The notes: generated by a model not told the origin, from the sequence alone. Positions 10,605 to 19,550 are shown, counted from the first letter of the stretch. The stretch is 64,000 nucleotides of DNA from Pseudazoarcus pumilus (GCF_002872475.1 NZ_CP025682.1:2294001-2358000); one strand, 5' to 3'. Numbers and translations are program-made.

Positions 10605-12326
10605 TCAGGCCAGACCCGGATTGCCTTCCATGCCCTTGAGCCTGGGCATGTTGATGTCGACCTGACGAATCGTCTTGCGATCGCGCAGGTGGCGCGCCAC
10701 GACTTCCCAGATCGGCGGACCGGAATCGCGCGCCGCTTCCTGCACCGGCGCCCAGCCGGCGACCTTGTAGATCTTGTTCGGATCGATGGGCTTGCCACCC
10801 AGCATCATGTCGCTGATGCGCCCGCCCATGTCGGCCATCGGGTCGCAGGCATATTCGAGACCGCCCACGCGCACCATGTCGCCGCCCTGCTGGTAGTACG
10901 GATCGGGGTTGAAGATGTTGTCGCACACATCCTCGAGCACGGTCTTGATCATCTCGCCGCTCATCTCGCTGACCGTGGTCCACGGATAGGTGATCGCCGT
11001 CTGGTCCATCAGGTGTTCCATCGTGATGGTGTCGCCCGGCAGCAGCGACGTGCCCCAGCGGAAACCCGGCGAGAAGGCGATCTCGGCGTCGAGTTCGGCG
11101 ATCATCGCGTCGACCAGCAGCTGGTCCCAGGAGCCGTTGAAGTTGCCGCGACGGTAGAGCAGGCCTTCGGTGACGGCCAGCGGCTCGGCGAGCTTGTCGA
11201 GGAAGGGTGCGCGCACCTTGTCGATCAGGGCCTGCATCTCGGGGTCGGCCGGCAGCAGGTTGGAAAACACCGGCAGCAGCTTGTAGCGGAAATCGCGCAC
11301 CTTGCCGTCACGCACGTCGAAGTCCATCACGCCGAGGAACTTGCCGTTGGAACCGGCGTTGGTCACCAGGGTCTTGCCGCCGGCGTTCTCGACCACGGTC
11401 GGGGCCGGCACGCCGTCGTGCGTGTGGCCGCCGAAGATGGCGTCGATGCCGGTCACGCGGCTGGCCATCTTGAGATCCACGTCCATGCCGTTGTGCGACA
11501 GCAGCACGACCACCTGCGCCCCCTCGGCGCGCGCCGCATCCACGGTCTCCTGCATCTCGCGGTCGCGGATGCCGAAGGTCCAGTCCGGCGTGAGCCAGCG
11601 CGGGTTGGCCACCGGCGTGTAGGGGAAGGCCTGGCCCACGATGGCGACCTTCACGCCATTGATGTTGCGCATCACGTAAGGCTTGAAGACCGGATCTTCG
11701 AAGTCGGTGGTCTTGACGTTCTGCGCAACGATGTCGACGTGACCGACGAAGTCCTTCTCTTCGATCTCCTTGACCCGATCCGCGCCCAGGGTGCTTTCCC
11801 AGTGTAGCGTCATGACGTCGACGCCGAGCAGCTTGCAGGCGTCGACCATGTCCTGGCCGTCGGTCCACAGCGCGGTGGCCGAACCCTGCCAGGTGTCGCC
11901 ACCGTCGAGCAGCAACGCACCGGGGCGGCTGGCCTTCATGCGCTTGACCAGGGTGGAAAGATGCGCGAAGCCGCCGACCTTGCCGTAGGTACGGGCCGCT
12001 TCGGTGAAATTCAGATAGGTGAAGGCGTGCGCCTCGATGCTGCCGGGCTGGTAGCCGAAATGCTTGAGCAGCGCATCGCCCACCAGGTGCGGCGGCTGGC
12101 CACGCATGCCGGCCACGCCGAGGTTCACGTTCGGTTCGCGGAAATAGATCGGCACCAGTTGCGCGTGGCAGTCGGTCATGTGCAGCAGGCTGACGTTGCC
12201 GAAGGGCGGCAGGTCGTACAGCGCCTCGGCCGATTTCGCGGCGCTGGCGAAATCGCTCGAGAGCGTCATTCCGCCTGCCGCGGCGACCGCGAGGATCTGC
12301 ATGAATTCACGACGGTTCATCGACAT
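10605..12326 (-). CDS. soxB: SoxB thiosulfohydrolase
   Basis: A 573-aa periplasmic dimanganese enzyme of the Sox thiosulfate-oxidising complex. It hydrolyses the terminal sulfonate from SoxY-bound cysteine S-thiosulfonate, releasing sulfate. The N-terminus has a twin-arginine signal (NRREFMQ followed by a hydrophobic stretch). The 5'-nucleotidase-type metallophosphoesterase motifs are intact: [27 protein letters not shown] and GGHTHDG. The C-terminal nucleotidase-like domain is also present, and the length matches known SoxB. It is the last gene of the minus-strand operon, separated from soxX by an internal terminator, so its level may differ from the upstream genes. Confidence 0.96.
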   Translation of the reverse strand: MSMNRREFMQILAVAAAGGMTLSSDFASAAKSAEALYDLPPFGNVSLLHMTDCHAQLVPIYFREPNVNLGVAGMRGQPPHLVGDALLKHFGYQPGSIEAHAFTYLNFTEAARTYGKVGGFAHLSTLVKRMKASRPGALLLDGGDTWQGSATALWTDGQDMVDACKLLGVDVMTLHWESTLGADRVKEIEEKDFVGHVDIVAQNVKTTDFEDPVFKPYVMRNINGVKVAIVGQAFPYTPVANPRWLTPDWTFGIRDREMQETVDAARAEGAQVVVLLSHNGMDVDLKMASRVTGIDAIFGGHTHDGVPAPTVVENAGGKTLVTNAGSNGKFLGVMDFDVRDGKVRDFRYKLLPVFSNLLPADPEMQALIDKVRAPFLDKLAEPLAVTEGLLYRRGNFNGSWDQLLVDAMIAELDAEIAFSPGFRWGTSLLPGDTITMEHLMDQTAITYPWTTVSEMSGEMIKTVLEDVCDNIFNPDPYYQQGGDMVRVGGLEYACDPMADMGGRISDMMLGGKPIDPNKIYKVAGWAPVQEAARDSGPPIWEVVARHLRDRKTIRQVDINMPRLKGMEGNPGLA

Positions 12327-12386
12327 GACGTAACCTTTTTCGTTTTATTTCAGTGTCTTGCGATTGACGGACTGAAACTGATGGGT

Positions 12387-12415
12387 AAAAAAAGCCCGCG
12401 GCCTGCGCCGCGGGC
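12387..12415 (-). terminator. Intra-operon terminator between soxX and soxB
   Basis: On the minus strand a 9-bp GC stem (12407-12415 with 12394-12402, loop 12403-12406) is followed by seven T (12387-12393). It lies 12 bp after the soxX stop and 61 bp before the soxB start. It has the full form of an intrinsic terminator, so it could attenuate soxB. Confidence 0.8.
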
Positions 12416-12426
12416 CGGATCGTGGC

Positions 12427-13038
12427 TTACTTGTTGACCGGGGATTCCGGATCGAACAGATAGGCCATCACATGGCGGATCTGCTCCTCGGTGAGGATGC
12501 CGCCGTAGCCGTTGCGCGGCATGTCGCTGCACGCGTGATAGGCCTTGGCGTTGTAGATCTTGCCCCAGGTGTATTTGACGATCTCCTCGGAGCGGCCGCG
12601 GATCTTGGCGTAGCCCTGGAGGTTGACGCCGATCGTGCCGTAGGACATCTCGGCAGGATCGAGGCCGTGGCAGTTGTAGCAGCCGCCGCCGTTGGGCGCG
12701 TCGGGCTTGTCGCGCCAGGTCAGGCCACGACCGCTGAACGCGATCTTGTGCCCTTCCTTCCAGTCGCCGCCTTCCCAGTAGTCGCCGTTCGAAGGCCACT
12801 TGATGGTCTTCATCTCGGCCGCCTCGAGCTTCTTGCGCGTGGCATCGTCGAGCGTGTCCGGACTGGAGCACGCCTTCTGCACGGCATCCTGATCCATGCG
12901 GTCCATGGTCGCCTGACCGTTAGCCTTGAACGAGGACTGGATCATCTTCTCGAGCTTGGCGTCCATGTTTCCGTGCCCGTCGGCCAACGCAAGACCGGCG
13001 AACAGCGCCAGCGGAGCAATCATCAGCATCTTTTTCAT
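12427..13038 (-). CDS. soxX: SoxX cytochrome c subunit
   Basis: A 203-aa periplasmic monohaem cytochrome c that accepts electrons when SoxA couples thiosulfate to the SoxY cysteine. It has a Sec signal peptide (about residues 1-20), the haem site CYNCH at 120-124 and the probable distal Met at 173 in SDMPRNG. The roughly 100 residues before the haem make it longer than minimal SoxX proteins, as in SoxAX complexes with a monohaem SoxA. I start at the ATG at 13038, not the adjacent in-frame GTG, because GGAGG lies 7 nt upstream. It follows soxA by 13 bp. Confidence 0.93.
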   Translation of the reverse strand: MKKMLMIAPLALFAGLALADGHGNMDAKLEKMIQSSFKANGQATMDRMDQDAVQKACSSPDTLDDATRKKLEAAEMKTIKWPSNGDYWEGGDWKEGHKIAFSGRGLTWRDKPDAPNGGGCYNCHGLDPAEMSYGTIGVNLQGYAKIRGRSEEIVKYTWGKIYNAKAYHACSDMPRNGYGGILTEEQIRHVMAYLFDPESPVNK

Positions 13039-13051
13039 CACGTTTCCTCCC

Positions 13052-13858
13052 TTAGCGCTTGGCGGAGGGCGCTTTCATCGTGCCCCCGTTGGCCGTACCG
13101 GCCATATAGACCGACAGGGCGATGGTGACATCCGAACCGTAGATCGGCTCGGCCGTGCGCTGCTGGCGGAAGCAGTCCCACAAGCGATGCTGCATGGTCC
13201 AGAACTGCGAGTTGGACACGCGATAGGCCGGCCAGGAACCCCAGCCAGCCGCCGCGCCTTCGGCCGTGGTCAGGTTGGGCAGGTCCTGCATGCGGATACG
13301 CTTGCCGTCGACGGCGTGACAGGTCGAGCAGGCAAAGTCCATCGGACCGGCACGGTAGAAGAACATCTTCTCGCCGAGTTCGTACATCTCCTTCATCTTG
13401 GGATGATCGAGATTGACGTCGATGGTGTCGCCGCGCGACTGGCCGACCACGTAGGCCACGAGCTCGGCAACCTTGCCGCGCTCACCCTGGCGGAACTTGC
13501 CGTTGATGATTTCCTCGGACGGGATGCCCTGCAGGTTCTCGATACAGGTCATCAGACGCGATTCGAGATCCTGCACGCGCCCGGTGTCCTCGTAGTAGCG
13601 CGGCATTTGCGCGTACGCTCCCTCGACGACGCCTGGGCCGAGGCCCAGGTCGCACTTCTCGAGCGTGGCGTTCTTGGGACCGCGCGGCGTGACCCACAAC
13701 TCCTCGCCGGCCATTTCATACAGTTCGGCGGGGTTGCTGTCCTGCAGCATCTGACGATACTGCTCGAGCGCGGCTGCGGTGTTGTCCTGCGCTGCGACTC
13801 CGGACGACCCCCCAGCGATCGCGGCGGCGACCGCCGCTGTGACGATGCTTTTTTTCAT
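13052..13858 (-). CDS. soxA: SoxA cytochrome c subunit (monohaem form)
   Basis: A 268-aa periplasmic L-cysteine S-thiosulfotransferase subunit that, with SoxX, attaches thiosulfate to the SoxY carrier cysteine. It has a signal peptide (residues 1-23). Only one CxxCH haem site is present (C177-C180-H181). The active-site cysteine that becomes the haem ligand/persulfide is C229 in WDCFRQQR. Where dihaem SoxA proteins carry the N-terminal haem this protein has just C69 and C105, probably a disulfide. The ATG has a GGAGGAGA ribosome site. It lies between soxZ and soxX. Confidence 0.93.
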   Translation of the reverse strand: MKKSIVTAAVAAAIAGGSSGVAAQDNTAAALEQYRQMLQDSNPAELYEMAGEELWVTPRGPKNATLEKCDLGLGPGVVEGAYAQMPRYYEDTGRVQDLESRLMTCIENLQGIPSEEIINGKFRQGERGKVAELVAYVVGQSRGDTIDVNLDHPKMKEMYELGEKMFFYRAGPMDFACSTCHAVDGKRIRMQDLPNLTTAEGAAAGWGSWPAYRVSNSQFWTMQHRLWDCFRQQRTAEPIYGSDVTIALSVYMAGTANGGTMKAPSAKR

Positions 13859-13971
13859 TGTCTCTCCTCCGGGTTTCCTCTGGCTGGTAGTGCGCGATGC
13901 CGACACGACCGGGCTGAGCGGCGCTCGTCCGCGAGGACGAAGGCCGCGACCGGCCCGACGCCGGTCGGGCA

Positions 13972-14283
13972 TCAGCGGATCTGTACCTTGTCGGTACGCG
14001 ACTCGCCCTTGTTGTCCTTCCAACTCACCTCCACGGTGTCGCCGGAAGCGCCGCCCTTGAACTTGAACGACAGATACGGGTTGGTCGACACCGACGGCCC
14101 CATCTCGGCGTTCAGGACGGTCTTGTCGTTGTGCTTGGCGGTCAGTTCGGTGATGTAGTGGGCCGGGATCGGGTTGCCCGAGCCGTCCTTGCGCTGACCG
14201 GTTTCCATCGGGTGCGACATCAGCACGCGCACTTCGGTGACGCCGTCCGCCGTAGCGGCGCGAATTCGCATGGGTCCTGCCAT
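13972..14283 (-). CDS. soxZ: SoxZ sulfur-carrier subunit
   Basis: A 103-aa immunoglobulin-fold protein that dimerises with SoxY to form the sulfur-carrier complex of the periplasm. The VRVLMSHPMETGQRKD segment near residues 17-32 and the C-terminal basic strands match the family. It has no signal peptide; SoxZ is exported together with the Tat-signal-bearing SoxY. A GGAG site sits 8 nt before the ATG. It follows soxY by 30 bp. Confidence 0.95.
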   Translation of the reverse strand: MAGPMRIRAATADGVTEVRVLMSHPMETGQRKDGSGNPIPAHYITELTAKHNDKTVLNAEMGPSVSTNPYLSFKFKGGASGDTVEVSWKDNKGESRTDKVQIR

Positions 14284-14313
14284 GATCTTTCTCCTTTGCT
14301 AATCGGGAACAGG

Positions 14314-14778
14314 TCAGCCGCCGCAGCCGCCGAGCGTGACCTTGATTTCCTTCTTGTTCATGTAGTACTTGTCGCCCGCCTTGACGACGGCGTAGACGTC
14401 CGATGTCTGGCCCATCTTGATGCGGGTCTGCACTTCGCCCATGGTGCCATCGGGCAGCATGAAGTTGGCCGCGACCATGTTCGGGTTCTTCTCGACCATG
14501 ATCGAGACCGACTCGGTGCCCGGAATGTTGCTCAACACGCCCACCGGCACGACCGCGCCGTTCTCGGCGATGTCGGGCGCGATGAGTTGCACGTCGTCGC
14601 TCATTTCCGGCTTGGCCGCACCCATGGCGGTGAGCGCCTCGTCGATGGTCTTTGCGTCGAACACTCGCTGATCCCGCGCCAGCGCGGTACCAGGCTTGAC
14701 CAGGCCGGCCGCCACGAGCATGCCGAAGATTCCCAGTCCGCCCCCGGTCTTGAGGGCACCCCTGCGTTGATGATTCAT
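14314..14778 (-). CDS. soxY: SoxY sulfur-carrier subunit
   Basis: A 154-aa carrier protein whose C-terminal cysteine holds the sulfur intermediates through the Sox cycle. The protein ends in GGCGG (residues 150-154), the conserved swinging arm with the carrier Cys. The N-terminus has an RR-containing Tat-like signal (QRRGALKTGG followed by a hydrophobic stretch). The ATG at 14778 has GGAGAG upstream. It lies between soxD and soxZ and should be exported as a complex with SoxZ. Confidence 0.95.
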   Translation of the reverse strand: MNHQRRGALKTGGGLGIFGMLVAAGLVKPGTALARDQRVFDAKTIDEALTAMGAAKPEMSDDVQLIAPDIAENGAVVPVGVLSNIPGTESVSIMVEKNPNMVAANFMLPDGTMGEVQTRIKMGQTSDVYAVVKAGDKYYMNKKEIKVTLGGCGG

Positions 14779-14804
14779 CCCGACTCTCCTCTCGTTTGTC
14801 GAAC

Positions 14805-15869
14805 TCACTGCGCTTTCGCGCCTTGCTGAATCCACCTGACGAGCAGTTCGACATCCTCGTCCGACAGGTGGCCTTGCGGCGGCATCGGAACATTGCCCCA
14901 GACACCAAAACCGCCTTTTCGAATCTTCTCCGCAAGATATTCGCCGATGTCGGCCTTGTCGCGGTACTTGTTTTCGATCTCGGCAAAGCTCGGGCCGACG
15001 ATCTTGTTGTTGAGCCCGTGACAGGCCGTACAACCGTTCTCCTTGGCCGCGGCATGGCCCGCTTGCGCCTCGCTCGGTGCCTTGCTCGCGTCGTCGGCTG
15101 CCGGCTCCACAGTCTGCTGGCCACGCACCGCCCCGACCACACGGTTCTGGTCGGCGAGGTTGCCGTGGGCGTCGCGTGCGTGTTCGGGCAGGGCCGACAC
15201 CAGTTCGACTTCATCCTTGCAGTTACTCATGCAGGCGACGTTTTGTACATCAGGGATTCCCCCGTTGCCCATGCCTCCGGCCGATGCCGGCGCGCCCGGC
15301 CACATGCCGTGATCGGTGGTCATGCCGTTGCGGTTGGGCATGCGCTCCTGCACTTCGCGGATGGTCTGCTCGTTGAGTTCATAGTCGTAAGGGACGACTT
15401 CGGCCAGATTGAGCATGTAGGCGAGCAGCGCATACACGTCGTCATCGGACAGCGACTTGGGACTGGTCCAGGGCATGGCGCGACGGATGTAGTCGAACAG
15501 CGTGGCCACCGTCGGCACCTTCATCATCGTCGTACGCTGTGGGAAACCGCCCTCGGCCAGCGCACGCACGCGACCGGTCTCGATGTCCTCCTTGGTGGTG
15601 CCACCGACCAGCGGCGTGAACACCTCGTTGGACTCGCCGAAGATGCCGTGACAGGAGGCGCACTGCTCTTCCCACAGGATTTCGCCGTCGGCGGCCGTGC
15701 CCTTGCCGGCGGGCAGACCCTTGAAGTCGGGCCGCACGTCGATGTCCCAGGCCTCGACCTCGGCGGGCGTGGCCTCGCGACCGATGCCCGTATAGTCGCC
15801 GAAAGCTGCGGCCGACCCCGCAGCGAACACCAGCGCCGCCGCGATGAGCGTCTTAGAGTACTTGGACAT
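14805..15869 (-). CDS. soxD: SoxD dihaem cytochrome c
   Basis: A 354-aa periplasmic dihaem cytochrome that takes electrons from the SoxC molybdenum centre during oxidation of the SoxY-bound sulfane sulfur. It has a signal peptide (MSKYSKTLIAAALVF...), a first haem site CASCH in the N-terminal third, an acidic linker with a Cys pair (ACMSNC), and a second haem site CTACH near the C-terminus with a later Met ligand candidate in NVPMPPQG. I start at MSKYSK, which has GAGG upstream; this overlaps the soxC end by 17 nt. Having soxCD means thiosulfate can go fully to sulfate without sulfur globules. Confidence 0.93.
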   Translation of the reverse strand: MSKYSKTLIAAALVFAAGSAAAFGDYTGIGREATPAEVEAWDIDVRPDFKGLPAGKGTAADGEILWEEQCASCHGIFGESNEVFTPLVGGTTKEDIETGRVRALAEGGFPQRTTMMKVPTVATLFDYIRRAMPWTSPKSLSDDDVYALLAYMLNLAEVVPYDYELNEQTIREVQERMPNRNGMTTDHGMWPGAPASAGGMGNGGIPDVQNVACMSNCKDEVELVSALPEHARDAHGNLADQNRVVGAVRGQQTVEPAADDASKAPSEAQAGHAAAKENGCTACHGLNNKIVGPSFAEIENKYRDKADIGEYLAEKIRKGGFGVWGNVPMPPQGHLSDEDVELLVRWIQQGAKAQ

Positions 15870-17190
15870 TGCCCACCTCACCGGATTCCGCAACCTTCCA
15901 CGACTGGATGGCGTTGTTGTGATAGATCGAGGACGTGCCGCGCACCTTGCGCAGTTGCCCGTAGGACGGCTGCACGTAGCCGGTCTCGTCGACCGCGCGT
16001 GACTGCAGGATGTAGGGCTTGCCGTCCCACACCCAGTCGCAGTTGAAGCGGGTCAGCGCCTTGGGCAGCACCGGCCCCTCCAGACGCGCCGGCATCCAGT
16101 TGATGCCGCCGTCGACCGAGACGTCGACGCGCGTGATCTTGCCGCGGCCCGACCACGCCAGACCGGTGATGTTGTGGAAACCCTTGTCGAGCAGCAGCTG
16201 ACCGCCGGACGGGCTGGTGATCACCGACTTGCACTCCTGGATCGACGTGTACTGACGATGCACACCGTCGGGCATCATGTCGATGTAGTGCACCGCCTCG
16301 TCCTTGGCGCCCCACGGCTGATCACCGACCTCGATGCGGCGCAGCCACTTGACCCAGCTCACGCCCTGCACGCCCGGCACCACCAGGCGCAGCGGATAGC
16401 CGTTCTCGGGACGCAGCATCTCGCCGTTCATGCCGTAGGCCACCAGCACCTCGCCGGACTCGACCATTTCCATCGGGATGGTGCGCGTCATCGACGAGCC
16501 GTCCGCGCCCTCGGCGAGGATGTAGCGACCCTTCTTGTAGTCTGCGCCGCACATGTCGAGGATGAGCTTGAGCGGCACGCCGGTGAATTCAGAACAGGAC
16601 AGCATGCCGTGGCTGTACTGCACCGTCGGCACCGCCACGTTGCCCCACTCCATGCCGGTGTTGGCGCCGCACTCGATGAAGTGGATGCGCGAAACCGAGG
16701 GCAGACGCATCAGGTCGTCCATGGTGTAGACCGCCTCGGTCTTGACCAGGCCGTTGATCATCAGGCGGTGACGGTTGGGATCGACGTCGTGCCAACCCTG
16801 GTGATGGCGCTCGAAGTGCAGGCCGGAGGGCGTGATCATGCCGAACAGGCCCTGCAGCGGCGTGAAGCTCACCGACGAGCCGGGCACGCGGGTCAGGCCC
16901 GGGCTCTGGCGACGCACCAGGCCGCGCTCGAATTGCGAGGGCATGCCGTAGGGGTTGGCGGCCACCGGCTGACCCAGCGTGGTGGACCACTCGGGCAGTT
17001 CGAGAATGGCCGGATCGCCCTTGGGCGAGGCGGCGAAGGCCGCCGGCGCGGCAACCGCGGCGCCGGCCGCGGCAAAGGCCTTGCGCAGGAAGCCGCGACG
17101 CCCCGCGGCGACCGCGCGGATATCGTCTTGCGACAGAAAGTTCTCCGGCGCCGGGCGGATGCGCCCAAACCGGGTTTCAGGGGTGGTCAT
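15853..17190 (-). CDS. soxC: SoxC sulfane dehydrogenase, molybdenum subunit
   Basis: A 445-aa periplasmic molybdopterin enzyme of the sulfite-oxidase fold that, with SoxD, oxidises the sulfane sulfur on SoxY. It has a Tat signal (RRGFLRKAF at about residues 31-39). The molybdenum-ligand cysteine lies in HFIECGANTGMEW, and the C-terminal Mo-co dimerisation domain is present (WSGRGKITRVDVSVDGG). The ATG has GGAG 8 nt upstream. It is the first structural gene after the regulator, 33 bp downstream of it. Confidence 0.95.
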   Translation of the reverse strand: MTTPETRFGRIRPAPENFLSQDDIRAVAAGRRGFLRKAFAAAGAAVAAPAAFAASPKGDPAILELPEWSTTLGQPVAANPYGMPSQFERGLVRRQSPGLTRVPGSSVSFTPLQGLFGMITPSGLHFERHHQGWHDVDPNRHRLMINGLVKTEAVYTMDDLMRLPSVSRIHFIECGANTGMEWGNVAVPTVQYSHGMLSCSEFTGVPLKLILDMCGADYKKGRYILAEGADGSSMTRTIPMEMVESGEVLVAYGMNGEMLRPENGYPLRLVVPGVQGVSWVKWLRRIEVGDQPWGAKDEAVHYIDMMPDGVHRQYTSIQECKSVITSPSGGQLLLDKGFHNITGLAWSGRGKITRVDVSVDGGINWMPARLEGPVLPKALTRFNCDWVWDGKPYILQSRAVDETGYVQPSYGQLRKVRGTSSIYHNNAIQSWKVAESGEVGNVQVL

Positions 17191-17223
17191 GCATGGATCT
17201 CCGTTGATGCTCTTTCGATGCGT

Positions 17224-17583
17224 TCACACGGCCTTGCCGTTGAGTTCCTTTTCCAGCCGCTCGAACGAAGCGCGTTGCGGCTGGTTCATGTCGGCACGCG
17301 CGGCGATGGTCACGCACACGGTGCGGCACATGTCCTTGAAGTTCGGATCGACGATGCGGTAGAAGACCTGGCTGCCCTCGCGCCGACGATCGACGATGCC
17401 TGCGCGGTAGAGCATGTTCAGGTGGCGCGAGGTGTTGGCCTGCGTCAGCCCGGACTTGTCGACGATCTCGCTGACCGGCAACTCGACCTCGCACAGCGCG
17501 TGCAGGATGCGCAGTCTCGCCGGCTCGGCGAGCAGGCCGAAGTAGTCGGCCACGCTTTCGAAAACCTTGCTCAGCTCATCCAT
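17224..17583 (-). CDS. ArsR-family regulator of the sox genes (SoxR/BigR-like)
   Basis: A 119-aa winged-helix protein of the ArsR/SmtB family. The recognition helix region is GLTQANTSRHLNMLYRAGIV (about 46-65) and the wing RRREGSQVFYRI follows. Cysteines C31, C86 and C90 fall where the sulfane-sulfur sensors of the BigR/SqrR/SoxR group carry their two redox cysteines (one in the helix before the HTH, one in the C-terminal helix), so polysulfide-responsive repression is a reasonable inference. It heads the sox operon behind a promoter whose spacer is covered by a palindrome, which suggests autoregulation. The start was chosen at MDELSKVF, where ArsR similarity begins; longer starts would extend into the promoter. 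Confidence 0.85.
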   Translation of the reverse strand: MDELSKVFESVADYFGLLAEPARLRILHALCEVELPVSEIVDKSGLTQANTSRHLNMLYRAGIVDRRREGSQVFYRIVDPNFKDMCRTVCVTIAARADMNQPQRASFERLEKELNGKAV

Positions 17584-17616
17584 ACTGTTTATCCGCTCAT
17601 GGCATCCGTTTATTCG

Positions 17617-17645
17617 ACTATATGAGCATGTGCGCATATGGTCAA
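17617..17645 (-). promoter_or_regulatory. sox operon promoter with overlapping operator palindrome
   Basis: On the minus strand TTGACC (17640-17645), a 17-bp spacer and TATAGT (17617-17622) form a near-consensus sigma-70 promoter ending 34 bp before the regulator ATG. The palindrome ATATGAGCA-TG-TGCGCATAT (17620-17639; 8 of 9 positions symmetric) fills the spacer and part of the -10. Binding there would block RNA polymerase. Two GTTTAT(C/T)CG direct repeats lie just downstream (17587-17595 and 17608-17616). Confidence 0.75.
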
Positions 17646-17700
17646 ATAAAAATTTAGCCTGTTTCATCCCGAACGCAACACTGGCGACGTTCCGGCGCGC

Positions 17701-17728
17701 TTGGTAGCCGGGAACAAACCGCTGTAAT
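17701..17728 (+). promoter_or_regulatory. Candidate promoter of fccAB
   Basis: TTGGTA (17701-17706), a 16-bp spacer and TGTAAT (17723-17728) lie about 90 bp before the fccA start, diverging from the sox promoter. Confidence 0.4.
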
Positions 17729-17819
17729 CTCACGACAGGGCGCCCAGAACGCCCGACCGGGAGCGCCGGCGGCACACCTCGCGGCGGCTCGCCCAGAATT
17801 GCTAAAGAGGAGACGGACC

Positions 17820-18119
17820 GTGAAACCACATCATCTGATCGCTGCCTTCTGCCTGGCCGGCTTCGCCGGTCTCGCAGCGGCGGAATACCCCAACGCGGCG
17901 CGCGACCTGGCCGCCACCTGTGCCAACTGCCACGGCACCAATGGCGAAAGTGCAGGCGGATCGGATTCGCTCGCCGGTGTGCCGGCCGACAACATCCTCC
18001 AGAAACTCGAGGAGTTCCGCGCAGGCGACCGGCCGGCGACGATCATGCATCAGATCGCCAAGGGCTATACCGATGAACAACTCAAGCTGGTCGCGGACTG
18101 GTTCGCGGCCCGCAAGTGA
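17820..18119 (+). CDS. fccA: Monohaem cytochrome c, FCSD cytochrome subunit
   Basis: A 99-aa class I cytochrome c with a signal peptide (residues 1-21), one haem site CANCH and a candidate Met ligand in TIMHQIAKGY. Its position directly before a flavocytochrome c sulfide dehydrogenase flavoprotein makes it the electron-accepting subunit. It corresponds to monohaem FccA/SoxE rather than the dihaem form of purple sulfur bacteria. The start is GTG with a GAGGAGA ribosome site; an upstream in-frame TTG lacks one. The flavoprotein start lies 17 bp after the stop. Confidence 0.85.
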   Translation: MKPHHLIAAFCLAGFAGLAAAEYPNAARDLAATCANCHGTNGESAGGSDSLAGVPADNILQKLEEFRAGDRPATIMHQIAKGYTDEQLKLVADWFAARK

Positions 18120-18136
18120 GCCGGGGGGAGAAAACC

Positions 18137-19483
18137 ATGCCAAGCAGACGCGATTTCCTGAAGGGTACCGGCGCATTCGCCGCCGGCAGTGCCATCCTCG
18201 GCCCCGCCCATGCCAGCGACGTCACCCAGCGAGCCATCGAGGCCGGCAAGGAGTTGATGCGTGAATTCGGCGTGACCGACAAGACCGATCGCAAGGACCG
18301 CAAGCCGGCCCATGTGGTGGTGGTCGGCGGCGGCTTCGGCGGCGCCACCGCAGCCAAGTACATCCGCATGTGGAGCGACGGCACGGTCAAGGTCACACTG
18401 GTCGAGCGCAATGCGCAGTTCGTCTCTTGCCCGATCTCCAACCTGGTGATCGGCGGCGTCAAGAACATCGAGGACATCTCCGCCGGCTACGACAACCTGC
18501 AGAAGCAGTGGGGCATCGAGGTCATCACCGATTCGGTCATCGGCATCGACCCGAACACCCGCGAGATCCGCCTGGCGCGCGGCGATACGCTCAAGTACGA
18601 CCGCGCCGTGCTGTCCCCGGGCGTGGACTTCATGCCCGACATGGTGGAGGGCCTGACCGGTAACGAACACCTCGTGCCGCACGCCTGGAAGGCCGGCGCA
18701 CAGACCGTGCTGCTGCGCAGCCAGCTCGAAACCATGCCCGACGGCGGCGTCTACGCCATGCACATCCCGCTCGCGCCCTTCCGCTGCCCGCCGGGCCCCT
18801 ACGAGCGTGCCAGCCTCATCGCCAACTACTTCAAGCAGCACAAGCCCAAGTCCAAGGTGCTGATCCTCGACAGCAACCCGGACATCCAGTCCAAGAAGGG
18901 ACTGTTCACCAAGGCCTGGGAAGCGAACTACCCCGGCATGATCGAATATCGCGCGAACAGCCGGCTGATGGCGGTCGACGCGGCCACGCGCACGGCCGAA
19001 CTCGAGTTCTCGACGGTCAAGGCCGACGTGCTCAACGTCGTGCCGCCGATGCGCGCCGGACGACTGGTCGATTTCCTCGGCGTGGACCTGGCCAACGATC
19101 GCTGGGTCGAGGTCAATTTCCAGACGCTGGAGGTCAAGGGCGTACCGGGCGTGCATGTGCTCGGCGACGCCACGCTGTCGGCACCGGGCATGCCCAAGTC
19201 CGGCCACATGGCCAACCAGCACGCCAAGGTCGCGGCTGCGGCCATCGTCGAGATGCTTGCCGGCCGTTCGCCCAACCCGACGCCGGTGGTGATGAACACC
19301 TGCTACAGCTTCACCGACGAGAAGACCGGCATCCACGTCGCCTCCGTGCACCAGTGGGACAACGAGAAACGCACGCTGCTGCCGGTCCAGGGCGCGGGCG
19401 GCATCTCGGCGGCAGGCAGTTCGCTGGAGGGGCGGCATGCGCTCAACTGGGCGCGCAACATCTGGGCCGACATGCTCACTTGA
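18137..19483 (+). CDS. fccB: Flavocytochrome c sulfide dehydrogenase, flavoprotein
   Basis: A 448-aa periplasmic FAD enzyme that oxidises sulfide to sulfane sulfur and passes electrons to its cytochrome partner. It has a Tat signal (SRRDFLKGTG), the FAD-binding GGGFGGATAAKYI at about residues 62-74, a conserved Cys in FVSCPISN, and the pair expected to form the redox disulfide near the flavin: the Cys of RCPPGPYER and the Cys of NTCYSF. The C-terminal FCSD domain is complete. The ATG follows a GGGGGGAG site. The same protein is called SoxF in some sox clusters. A terminator follows. Confidence 0.94.
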   Translation: MPSRRDFLKGTGAFAAGSAILGPAHASDVTQRAIEAGKELMREFGVTDKTDRKDRKPAHVVVVGGGFGGATAAKYIRMWSDGTVKVTLVERNAQFVSCPISNLVIGGVKNIEDISAGYDNLQKQWGIEVITDSVIGIDPNTREIRLARGDTLKYDRAVLSPGVDFMPDMVEGLTGNEHLVPHAWKAGAQTVLLRSQLETMPDGGVYAMHIPLAPFRCPPGPYERASLIANYFKQHKPKSKVLILDSNPDIQSKKGLFTKAWEANYPGMIEYRANSRLMAVDAATRTAELEFSTVKADVLNVVPPMRAGRLVDFLGVDLANDRWVEVNFQTLEVKGVPGVHVLGDATLSAPGMPKSGHMANQHAKVAAAAIVEMLAGRSPNPTPVVMNTCYSFTDEKTGIHVASVHQWDNEKRTLLPVQGAGGISAAGSSLEGRHALNWARNIWADMLT

Positions 19484-19507
19484 GGGTTTCGCACCCGGCA
19501 ACACAAA

Positions 19508-19532
19508 GGGGCGCCGCGAGGCGCCCTTTTTT
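19508..19532. terminator. Terminator after fccB
   Basis: A 7-bp GC stem (19509-19515 with 19520-19526), a 4-nt loop and six T (19527-19532), between convergent fccB and the c4-type cytochrome gene. A short AAA run on the other side may give weak minus-strand activity. Confidence 0.8.
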
Positions 19533-19550
19533 CATCGGATCATGACAATC

